Assembly (NCBI GenBank): GCA_029850565.1
Contig: JARCRR010000135.1
Coordinates: 1 to 5,261, forward strand
Origin: Gallionella sp.
GTDB taxonomy: Bacteria > Pseudomonadota > Gammaproteobacteria > Burkholderiales > Gallionellaceae
Reading direction: 5' to 3'
Length of the DNA: 5,261 nucleotides
Shown here: in pieces, positions 1-5,261 of the stretch
Layout: each line of letters starts with the position of its first letter
How positions within the stretch are numbered: position 1 is the first letter of the stretch
Notes under the pieces: generated by a model
Seen by the model: the letters and a program-made list of their open reading frames with translations, nothing else
Told to the model about the DNA's origin: nothing
Databases searched by the model: none
Made by a program: the position numbers and the translations under genes

Positions 1-101
1 CCACCGTGGGCAACAGCGGCGGCAATGAAGATTCAGGTTTATACTTCGAACTCAGATTCGAAGGTAAGCCTATCGACCCCGCCAAATGGGTGAGAAGTTA
101 A
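1..101 (+). CDS. envC: EnvC-type LytM/M23 murein hydrolase activator, C-terminal end only
   Basis: Only the last 32 codons are visible: reading starts at base 3, the stop is TAA at 99-101, and the gene runs off the left edge. The translated end holds TVGNSGG and then GLYFELRFEGKPIDPAKW, the usual finish of EnvC/LytM (peptidase M23) domains. In active M23 enzymes the equivalent strand carries the zinc-binding HxH in an HLHFE-like motif. Here it reads GLYFE, so both histidines are absent. That matches the EnvC family, which is known to have a degenerate LytM domain and to activate the amidases AmiA/AmiB at the division septum instead of cutting peptidoglycan itself. EnvC proteins are exported to the periplasm, but the signal peptide and coiled coil lie outside the window. 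The following ctpA gene starts 14 bases after the stop, an arrangement common in proteobacteria, so the two are probably cotranscribed. The family call is good; the exact role is inferred from relatives. Confidence 0.85.
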   Translation, partial: TVGNSGGNEDSGLYFELRFEGKPIDPAKWVRS

Positions 102-103
102 TT

Positions 104-108
104 AAGGA
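104..108 (+). promoter_or_regulatory. Shine-Dalgarno site that decides the ctpA start
   Basis: AAGGA lies 7 bases upstream of the ATG at 116. The other in-frame ATG, at 86, lies inside the end of envC and has no purine-rich site at a suitable distance. It would also add ten mostly charged or polar residues ahead of the signal sequence. The site therefore favours the start at 116. Confidence 0.7.
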
Positions 109-115
109 AAATCAA

Positions 116-1513
116 ATGAGTCGTCGCTTCAAAGAGTATGGTCTTGTCGGTATCGGTTTGATAGCTGGCATCTTGGTCAGCCTGCATTTCTCCGCCGTGG
201 CCGAGAAGGATGTGCCGCTTCCATTGCCAGTAGAAGAGTTGCGTGCCTTCTCTGATGTATTCGGCCGCATCAAGAGCGATTACGTCGAACCCGTCAGCGA
301 CAAGAAACTCATCACTGAAGCCATCAACGGCATGCTGAGTGGACTCGACCCGCACTCCGCCTATCTCGACGCAGAAGGATTCAAGGAATTACAGGTCGGC
401 ACACAAGGCGAGTTCGGCGGCCTGGGCATCGAAGTCGGCATGGAAGACGGGCTGGTCAAGGTCATCTCGCCTATCGAGGATACGCCTGCCTTCATAGCCG
501 GCATCAAGAGTGGCGATCTCATCATCAAACTCGATGACACCTTGGTTAAAGGACTCACGCTGAACGATGCAGTGAAGCGCATGCGCGGTAAACCCGGTAG
601 CGACATCGTACTGACCATCATACGCAAGACCGAGACCAAGCCTTTGCAGATCAAGGTCACGCGCGCCGTCATCAAAGTACAGAGCGTGAAATCGAAATTG
701 GTCGATCCCGGTTACGGCTTCGTGCGTATCACCCAATTCCAAGAACATACGGGCGAAAATTTGGCCACCGCGCTGCAGAACCTGCGCAAACAGAACAACG
801 GCCCGCTGCAAGGCCTAGTACTCGACCTGCGCAATGATCCGGGTGGATTGTTGACTGGCGCGGTCGGTGTCTCTGCCGCATTCCTGCCCAAAGATGCATT
901 GGTGGTCTACACCGAAGGCCGCACCGAGGATGCCAAGATGCGCCTCATGGCCAATCCCGACTTCTACTTGCGCGGCAGCGGCAAGGACGATTATCTGAAA
1001 GACCTGTCTGGCGAGTTCCAGAACGTGCCAATGGTGGTCCTAGTGAACGGCGGCTCCGCCTCCGCTTCGGAGATTGTCGCCGGCGCGCTGCAAGACCACA
1101 AACGTGCGGTCATCATGGGAACGCAATCGTTCGGCAAAGGCTCGGTACAAACCATCCTGCCGCTGGGCAACAACACAGCGATCAAGCTCACCACGGCACG
1201 CTACTACACACCAAGTGGTCGCTCGATCCAGGCCAAGGGTATCGTCCCCGATATCTTGGTAGAAGACCCGGCAACTGCCGCGATGGACAACACCTTCCGG
1301 TTACGCGAGGCTGACTTGGATAAACATCTGAGCAACGACCGTCAGCCAGAAGAAAAGAGCGAAGCTGCCAAACCGGCAAGCAAGTCGTCACCCAAGAACA
1401 AAGAGAACGACAGCGGCAAACCCGAGATTGCCGAATTCGGCGCCAAGAACGATTACCAGTTGAACCGTGCGCTCGACTTGCTGAAGGGCGCAAGCATCTT
1501 GCGAGGGAAATAA
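116..1513 (+). CDS. ctpA: CtpA-type C-terminal processing peptidase (S41 family, PDZ domain)
   Basis: A 465-residue periplasmic serine protease of the tail-specific Prc/CtpA family, which degrades or trims envelope proteins from the C-terminus. From the start at 116, a basic tip (SRRFK) leads into a hydrophobic segment at about residues 8-29 ending in AVA-E, a plausible signal peptidase I site; it could also stay as an anchor. A PDZ domain covers about 95-182 (GGLGIEV near its start, GIKSGDLI in the middle). The S41 core follows, with LDLRNDPGG near 237-244. The catalytic pattern is complete by alignment to E. coli Prc: Ser316 inside GGSASASEI, Asp327, and Lys341 in SFGKGSVQT. After the core, residues about 410-435 form a Lys/Ser/Glu-rich linker, then a short tail (DYQLNRALDLLKG) typical of CtpA. 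Length is normal for the family. The gene sits behind envC; in other proteobacteria such proteases act with peptidoglycan hydrolases, so a role in cell-wall remodelling is likely. Its substrate cannot be read from the sequence. Confidence 0.95.
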   Translation: MSRRFKEYGLVGIGLIAGILVSLHFSAVAEKDVPLPLPVEELRAFSDVFGRIKSDYVEPVSDKKLITEAINGMLSGLDPHSAYLDAEGFKELQVGTQGEFGGLGIEVGMEDGLVKVISPIEDTPAFIAGIKSGDLIIKLDDTLVKGLTLNDAVKRMRGKPGSDIVLTIIRKTETKPLQIKVTRAVIKVQSVKSKLVDPGYGFVRITQFQEHTGENLATALQNLRKQNNGPLQGLVLDLRNDPGGLLTGAVGVSAAFLPKDALVVYTEGRTEDAKMRLMANPDFYLRGSGKDDYLKDLSGEFQNVPMVVLVNGGSASASEIVAGALQDHKRAVIMGTQSFGKGSVQTILPLGNNTAIKLTTARYYTPSGRSIQAKGIVPDILVEDPATAAMDNTFRLREADLDKHLSNDRQPEEKSEAAKPASKSSPKNKENDSGKPEIAEFGAKNDYQLNRALDLLKGASILRGK

Positions 1514-1517
1514 GGCG

Positions 1518-1919
1518 ATGAATCCGTTCGAGTTACAGAAACAACGCGTATTGGTGTTCGGCGACAAACCGGCGAACCAGCTCGACCAAGCTTTCTTGTT
1601 GCTGAGCGGACTGGATAATCTGCAGGTTGAGAACGGCCCCGCCCTGAACAGTCTCATCATTCGATACAGCGTCGAGCATTATTCCCTCGAGGGTTTGGAA
1701 AAAGCCCTCATCAAAGAAGGTTTCAGCTTCAATTACGGTTTTTTCGGGAGGTTGAAGAATGGACTCATCCATTATTGTGAGGACGTGCAGTATCACAATC
1801 TGAAGACCCCGGAGCCCCGCACCAAAAACAACTCGCAGGAAGTGTTCGTCAAAGCCTACGGACATCGTCCGCACGGCGACCATGACGACACACCGCTGGA
1901 TACCCGCGAATCAAAATGA
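1518..1919 (+). CDS. Small HMA-like (ferredoxin-fold) protein of unknown function
   Basis: A 133-residue protein that I cannot name. Residues 9-73 read as a beta-alpha-beta-beta-alpha-beta pattern: RVLVFG, helix 20-31, LQVEN, SLIIRY, helix 56-67, then FSFNY. With LSGLDNLQVENG and SLEGLEKALIKEGF, this resembles heavy-metal-associated (HMA) domains. However, the CxxC metal motif of that family is missing; the only cysteine is Cys87. A second conserved-looking block, RLKNGLIHYCEDVQYHNL (78-95), follows. The C-terminus is polar and ends with His116, His119, His122 and Asp121, 123, 124, which could bind a metal. No signal peptide or membrane segment is visible, so it is probably cytoplasmic. It starts 4 bases after the ctpA stop, with GAGGG at 1503-1507 (10-base spacer) as likely ribosome site, and so is probably translated from the same message. 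The fold is my reading of the pattern, not a search result. The gene is credible from its tight spacing, codon use and organised sequence. Confidence 0.8.
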   Translation: MNPFELQKQRVLVFGDKPANQLDQAFLLLSGLDNLQVENGPALNSLIIRYSVEHYSLEGLEKALIKEGFSFNYGFFGRLKNGLIHYCEDVQYHNLKTPEPRTKNNSQEVFVKAYGHRPHGDHDDTPLDTRESK

Positions 1920-1954
1920 TGCCCGGCATTGCGCCCGCCTTGCCCTATGAATGA
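1916..1954 (+). other. Possible 12-codon coupling ORF between the HMA-like gene and moeB
   Basis: An ATG at 1916 overlaps the TGA stop of the preceding gene (ATGA). It opens a frame encoding MMPGIAPALPYE that stops with TGA at 1952-1954, five bases beyond the A of the moeB ATG at 1947. The moeB start has no recognisable Shine-Dalgarno, so ribosomes could reach it by stop-and-reinitiate through this short frame. The peptide itself has no sign of function, and the arrangement may be chance. Confidence 0.2.
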
Positions 1955-2693
1955 TGATCAATTGTTGCGCTACAGTCGGCATATCTTATTGCCCGAGATC
2001 GGTATCGAAGGGCAGCAGAAGCTGCTCGCGGCTCGTGCGCTCGTCATCGGCGCAGGCGGTCTGGGCTCGCCGGTAGCGCTGTTCCTGGCAGCGAGTGGTA
2101 TTGGCACCATCACCCTGTGCGACGACGACACGGTCGATCTCACCAATCTACAACGCCAGATTGCGCATCGCACCTCCAGCATCGGCAAAGCAAAAGTCGT
2201 ATCAGCCCAAGAAAGCTTGGCAGACATCAACCCGGAAGTGCAAGTCATCACGCTGCTTGAAAGAGCGGATGAGGTACGTTTGACTGAACTTGTCGCGCAA
2301 ACCGATGTGGTGCTGGATTGCAGCGATAATTTTCCCACGCGCTACGCCCTCAACCGCGTCTGCCACACACTAAAGAAACCGCTGGTCTCGGGTGCGGCAA
2401 CTCGCTTCGATGGACAAGTGAGCGTGTTCGATTTTCGTCGTGATGACACACCATGCTATGAATGTTTGTATCCCGAACGGATGGAAAGCGAGGAGACGCG
2501 CTGCGCCGTGTTGGGCATCTTTGCCCCGCTCGTCGGCATCGTGGGAAGCATGCAGGCAGCGGAAGCACTCAAATTATTGATGGGTATCGAGACGACACTG
2601 TGCGGAAGATTGTTGACGGTGAACGCGCTCAACATGGATGTACGCACGATGAGACTTTCGAAAGACGCTGACTGCACGGTCTGCCATCACTGA
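1947..2693 (+). CDS. moeB: MoeB/ThiF/HesA-family E1-like adenylyltransferase
   Basis: A 248-residue cytoplasmic enzyme that uses ATP to adenylate the C-terminal glycine of a small ubiquitin-fold sulfur carrier (MoaD for molybdopterin, ThiS for thiamine). The N-terminus DDQLLRYSRHILLPEIG is the family signature. Seen features are the nucleotide-binding loop GAGGLGS (35-41), Asp59, NLQRQ with Arg70, Lys83 and LDCSDN with Asp127, equivalent to E. coli MoeB Asp62, Arg73, Lys86 and Asp130. Two zinc-binding CxxC pairs are present: Cys170/173 (CYEC) and Cys243/246 (CTVC). Cys186 (ETRC) matches the crossover-loop cysteine of MoeB/ThiF. Length equals the family's, and there is no C-terminal rhodanese domain. 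ATG at 1947 was chosen because it gives the usual MoeB start; the only other in-frame start is TTG at 1929, and neither has a clear ribosome site. No MoaD or ThiS partner lies in the window, so MoeB is preferred over ThiF on similarity alone, and the enzyme may serve more than one carrier. Confidence 0.85.
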   Translation: MNDDQLLRYSRHILLPEIGIEGQQKLLAARALVIGAGGLGSPVALFLAASGIGTITLCDDDTVDLTNLQRQIAHRTSSIGKAKVVSAQESLADINPEVQVITLLERADEVRLTELVAQTDVVLDCSDNFPTRYALNRVCHTLKKPLVSGAATRFDGQVSVFDFRRDDTPCYECLYPERMESEETRCAVLGIFAPLVGIVGSMQAAEALKLLMGIETTLCGRLLTVNALNMDVRTMRLSKDADCTVCHH

Positions 2694-2699
2694 CCGTGC
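2674..2699. terminator. Inverted repeat at the convergent gene junction, possible two-way terminator
   Basis: GCACGGTC at 2674-2681 and GACCGTGC at 2692-2699 form a perfect 8-bp stem with a 10-base loop. The left arm lies in the last codons of moeB, the loop runs into the TGA stop, and the right arm ends 10 bases before the stop of the opposing gene. Neither strand has a T-run after the stem, so it is not a classic intrinsic terminator. It could slow or process both messages. A weaker alternative stem, TGCCG 2697-2701 with CGGCA 2716-2720, competes with it. Confidence 0.35.
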
Positions 2700-2709
2700 C
2701 GCCAAACGA

Positions 2710-3957
2710 TCAGGCCGGCAGTGCAATCTTGTTGCCCGTGCTGAACTGATAGTCGTGAAAGATGTGCTCTGCACTCAACACTTGGTACGTCCCGTCTGCC
2801 GCCTTGCGCGTGGTGTCTTTCAGGCGATAGGTCAGATGACCACAGGTCCAGCACTTGAAGTTACGCATGTGCGTGCATAGACAAGTCTTGTCGAACACGG
2901 CGATCTTCTTCTCATTCGGGTGTGCGGCAACTTCGCGGTTGTAGGCCTCGATATAGTCACAACGACCATTGGCATCCAATAGATAACCGTAAGACTCGCA
3001 CCCTGGGCGGATGCCGGAACCGATGGAAGGACTGTTCTTCAGCATACGCATCGGATAGCCCGTGGGCGATGTGCCGTTGACCTCGATGTCGTCTTCGCTG
3101 GCCTTGAAATACTCTTGCTGGACGTCCGCTGGCAATCCGCATTCTTTGGCAACGGTGAAACGTGTCGCCACTTGCACCGCACCTGCGCCCTCTTGCAGGA
3201 ATCCGGTCGCATCACTACCCGTGAAAATTCCGCCCGCGGGAATCACCGGAATATCCAGCTTCTCATCCCGCAGATACTGTAATACCTCATTGGTGATGGT
3301 GCGCAGATCATATTGCGCCCAGTCCATGCCGAACCCAAGGTGACCACCTGCCAACGGGCCTTCGACCACGATGTAATCCGGGAGACGATTGGTCTTCACG
3401 TTCTTACGCAAGAACAATTGAAGCGCGCGCAAGGAAGAAACGATGATGCCCAGTTTCACTTCGCGGAAGCGCGGGTGGTCTTCCATCAGGCCGAACGAAC
3501 CCAAGTGCAAACCCGCCGCCAAGGTGATGCCGTCGATACCCGCGCTCATCGCTTCATGCAGACGCACGCGCAAGGTGTCACGCGGCGAATTCATGGTGAG
3601 TTTTTCCATGACATTGATGAACACCATGCCGGATCCGCGTTTGCGCTCCATAGTGTTGCTCACATGCAGACGTGTAGATTCAGCGATATGTCCGAGGTCG
3701 AACTTGACCTGAGATTTGTCAGAATTGTCGATATTGGCTTTGTACTGCTGGAGTTTCTCTTTGACGAAGCCCGTGTCGTAGCGACGGTCAGATACGGTCG
3801 GCAACATCGCATCGGAGATATGCCCCACGCCACCCAGTCGCGCCGCCTCCAAAGCCAGATCGGCTGTGGAGATATCCACGCCCATACCGCCGATCATGAT
3901 GGGGACCAACTCGTGTTTGCCGAACTTCAGGCGGAAATCATCTACTTTTTTTGTCAT
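2710..3957 (-). CDS. Nitronate monooxygenase-like FMN protein with C-terminal cysteine cluster
   Basis: A 415-residue protein of the nitronate monooxygenase (2-nitropropane dioxygenase)/FabK TIM-barrel flavoenzyme family; known members use FMN to oxidise nitronates. Visible marks are the first-strand motif PIMIGGMGVDIS (about 20-30), EGPLAGGHLGFG with His206 at the position of the catalytic histidine of this family, and IPVIPAGGIFTG (AGG at 241-243) followed by GAGAVQVATRF, the FMN-phosphate site. Beyond the barrel lies an extra C-terminal region with Cys320, Cys333 and then C-x-C-x7-C-x2-C (Cys359, 361, 369, 372), which looks like a metal site. The protein is longer than classic members of about 320-370 residues. 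ATG at 3957 is preferred; ATG at 3960 is adjacent, and an upstream TTG at 4005 lacks a ribosome site. No signal peptide is seen, so it is cytoplasmic. It follows hemN by 70 bases on the same strand, probably in one operon. The substrate is unknown, and the nitronate activity is only a family-based label. Confidence 0.85.
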   Translation of the reverse strand: MTKKVDDFRLKFGKHELVPIMIGGMGVDISTADLALEAARLGGVGHISDAMLPTVSDRRYDTGFVKEKLQQYKANIDNSDKSQVKFDLGHIAESTRLHVSNTMERKRGSGMVFINVMEKLTMNSPRDTLRVRLHEAMSAGIDGITLAAGLHLGSFGLMEDHPRFREVKLGIIVSSLRALQLFLRKNVKTNRLPDYIVVEGPLAGGHLGFGMDWAQYDLRTITNEVLQYLRDEKLDIPVIPAGGIFTGSDATGFLQEGAGAVQVATRFTVAKECGLPADVQQEYFKASEDDIEVNGTSPTGYPMRMLKNSPSIGSGIRPGCESYGYLLDANGRCDYIEAYNREVAAHPNEKKIAVFDKTCLCTHMRNFKCWTCGHLTYRLKDTTRKAADGTYQVLSAEHIFHDYQFSTGNKIALPA

Positions 3958-3960
3958 CAT

Positions 3961-3987
3961 CTCCCCAGCGCTTCGGGGGTCTCCTCC
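3961..3987 (-). promoter_or_regulatory. Ribosome-binding region with strong but distant Shine-Dalgarno and a small hairpin
   Basis: On the - strand a near-consensus GGAGGAG (3987-3981) lies 20 bases from the ATG at 3960 and 23 from the ATG at 3957, too far for normal use. Between them CCCC (3978-3975) can pair with GGGG (3966-3963) around the loop GAAGCGCT. Folding this hairpin would leave an effective spacer of about 7 bases to the ATG at 3957. Alternatively GGAG at 3964-3961 is used directly with a short 3-base spacer. The stem is only 4 bp, so the structural reading is tentative. Confidence 0.4.
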
Positions 3988-4027
3988 GTCAACCTTTTGT
4001 GCCAATCGTTCTGTCAGCCCTGTGGCT

Positions 4028-5261
4028 CTATATTACCTTGGAATAGCGTGCATGTTCGGTGCGCGTGCGCAGATATTTGTCGAACACCATGCAGATGTTA
4101 CGAATGAGCATACGCCCTTTGGGGGTGACCGTGATCCACTGTGGTGACAACTTGAGCAAACCCTCTTTCTCATATTCTGCCAACTCTTTCATCTCGGTGG
4201 CGAAGTATTTGTCGAAGTCGACCAGATAGGCGATACCCAAAGACTCTTTGGAAATTTCGAAGTGGCACATCAAGGCTTGGATGATGGCACGACGTACCAG
4301 ATCGTCTGCATTCAATTCCAAACCGCGCATGATGGGCAGTTGGTCGCGGTCGAGTGCATCGTAATAATCCTCCAGCTCGCGATAGTTCTGGCTATAGGTC
4401 GGGCCGATCTTGCCGATGGCGCTCACACCCAGCGCAACGAGATCGCAATCGGAATGTGTGGAGTAGCCTTGGAAATTGCGGTGCAATCGGCCTTGGCGTT
4501 GTGCCACGGCCAACTCGTCTTCCGGTTTGGCGAAGTGATCCATGCCGATATACACATAGCCCGCACCGGTCAGCTTGTTCACCGCCATATTCAAGATATC
4601 CAGCTTGGTCTGTGCCGTCGGCAACTCTTCTTCATGGATACGGCGTTGCGGCTTGAAGATGGTCGGCATATGCGCGTAGTTATAGATGGACAAGCGATCC
4701 GGATCGGCCGCGATGACTCGATCCAGCGTACGCCCAAAACCTTCCAGCGTCTGTCTGGGCAAGCCGTAGATCAGGTCGATACTCACCGACTTGAAGCCGT
4801 TGGCGCGCGACGCATTGATGACGCGCAAGGTTTCTTCTTCGCTCTGGATGCGGTTCACCGCTTTCTGTACGTCGTCGTCGAAATCTTGCACGCCCACGCT
4901 GATACGGTTGAAGCCTGCCTGTCCAAGCAAGGCGATGGTCTCGTCGCTGACCTTGCGCGGGTCGATCTCGATCGAATATTCACCGTCTTCCACCAGCTTG
5001 AAATTTTGGCGGATGGCCGCCATCACTTCGCGTATCTCGTCGTCACTCATGAAAGTAGGCGTACCGCCGCCGAAATGCAACTGTTCCACGACCTGATTCG
5101 GCCCCAATAACTTAGCCTGCATCGTCATCTCCTTGATGAGATAACGTACATATTCTGCCGATTTGCTGCGATCCTTGGTGATGACTTTGTTGCATGCGCA
5201 GTAGAAACACAGCGTGTTACAGAATGGGATGTGAATATACAAGGACAGTGGACGCCCGACC
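4028..5261 (-). CDS. hemN: Oxygen-independent coproporphyrinogen III oxidase, N-terminus outside the window
   Basis: A radical SAM enzyme that decarboxylates coproporphyrinogen III to protoporphyrinogen IX in haem synthesis without oxygen. The last 410 codons are visible (frame begins at 5260, stop TAG at 4030-4028). Compared with E. coli HemN (457 residues), about 50 N-terminal residues are missing to the right. In-frame TTG at 5242 is an internal leucine, because GRPLS before it also matches the family. Numbering the visible part, the cluster motif is Cys14, Cys18, Cys21 plus Cys23 (CxxxCxxCxC), with Tyr8 in LYIHIPFC equivalent to E. coli Tyr56. Then come GGGTP (64-68), SIEIDPR (96-102), IDLIYGLP (161-168), GMDHFA (239-244), HRNFQGYSTHSD, and the C-terminal RNICM and YSKVI. 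These HemN-specific parts distinguish it from HemW, which lacks the CxC cysteine and this C-terminus. The nitronate monooxygenase-like gene follows downstream. Its promoter, where oxygen control (for example by FNR-type regulators) would be expected, is not in the window. Confidence 0.95.
   Translation of the reverse strand, partial: VGRPLSLYIHIPFCNTLCFYCACNKVITKDRSKSAEYVRYLIKEMTMQAKLLGPNQVVEQLHFGGGTPTFMSDDEIREVMAAIRQNFKLVEDGEYSIEIDPRKVSDETIALLGQAGFNRISVGVQDFDDDVQKAVNRIQSEEETLRVINASRANGFKSVSIDLIYGLPRQTLEGFGRTLDRVIAADPDRLSIYNYAHMPTIFKPQRRIHEEELPTAQTKLDILNMAVNKLTGAGYVYIGMDHFAKPEDELAVAQRQGRLHRNFQGYSTHSDCDLVALGVSAIGKIGPTYSQNYRELEDYYDALDRDQLPIMRGLELNADDLVRRAIIQALMCHFEISKESLGIAYLVDFDKYFATEMKELAEYEKEGLLKLSPQWITVTPKGRMLIRNICMVFDKYLRTRTEHARYSKVI

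Noticed and set aside
86..115. A longer ctpA start at the ATG at 86, overlapping envC.
   Set aside because: It lacks a ribosome site and would place extra polar residues ahead of the signal sequence; the ATG at 116 has AAGGA at good spacing.
116..2693. A bacterial ubiquitin-like conjugation system: E1-like enzyme next to a protease and a small protein.
   Set aside because: The protease is an exported S41 enzyme with a signal sequence, not a cytoplasmic JAB or cysteine deubiquitinase. The 133-residue protein ends in RESK, not a Gly-Gly tail, and no E2-like protein is present.
4006..4027. A terminator or separate promoter between hemN and the nitronate monooxygenase-like gene.
   Set aside because: I see no stem followed by a T-run, and no convincing -35/-10 pair, in the short gap.
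3313..4107. A 264-codon open frame on the + strand opposite the nitronate monooxygenase-like gene.
   Set aside because: It is antisense to a well-supported gene, is rich in His, Gln and Arg as expected for a reverse-frame shadow, and shows no recognisable domain or ribosome site.
4262..5110. A 282-codon open frame on the + strand opposite hemN.
   Set aside because: It lies wholly antisense to the strongly conserved hemN. Its composition mirrors the hemN codons, and no family features are visible.
5240..5242. TTG as the start of hemN.
   Set aside because: The codons before it (GRPLS) match the HemN family, so the frame continues beyond the window and this codon is an internal leucine.

Overview
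The window looks like an ordinary chromosomal segment of a Gram-negative proteobacterium, most likely a betaproteobacterium of the Nitrosomonadales/Gallionellaceae kind. That placement is an inference from the envC-ctpA-moeB order, from protein similarity recalled from memory, and from the moderate G+C; no search was run. There is no sign of phage, transposon, CRISPR, tRNA or rRNA sequence. Coding density is very high, and the longest non-coding gap is under 75 bases.

Left half, + strand (1-2693): a tightly packed run of four genes. The window opens in the last 32 codons of an EnvC-type LytM protein, which activates cell-division amidases. Next come a CtpA-type S41 carboxy-terminal processing protease of the periplasm, a 133-residue protein of unrecognised function with an apparent ferredoxin-like (HMA-like) fold, and a MoeB/ThiF-type E1-like adenylyltransferase. 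Gaps are 14, 4 and 27 bases, so the genes are probably cotranscribed from a promoter upstream of the window. The first two act in the envelope. The last belongs to sulfur transfer for molybdopterin or thiamine and seems to be only a transcriptional passenger.

Right half, - strand (5261-2710): hemN, the oxygen-independent coproporphyrinogen III oxidase, whose N-terminus lies outside the window, is followed 70 bases later by a flavin-dependent nitronate monooxygenase-like protein with an unusual C-terminal cysteine cluster. No terminator is visible between them, so they are probably one operon.

The two gene sets converge, with only 16 bases between the moeB stop and the stop of the nitronate monooxygenase-like gene. 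A perfect 8-bp inverted repeat spans that junction.

I found no convincing new multi-gene system. The points most worth a second look are small: a possible looped-out Shine-Dalgarno in front of the nitronate monooxygenase-like gene, a 12-codon coupling ORF in front of moeB, the cysteine cluster of the NMO-like protein, and the HMA-like protein that lacks metal-binding cysteines but carries a His/Asp tail.
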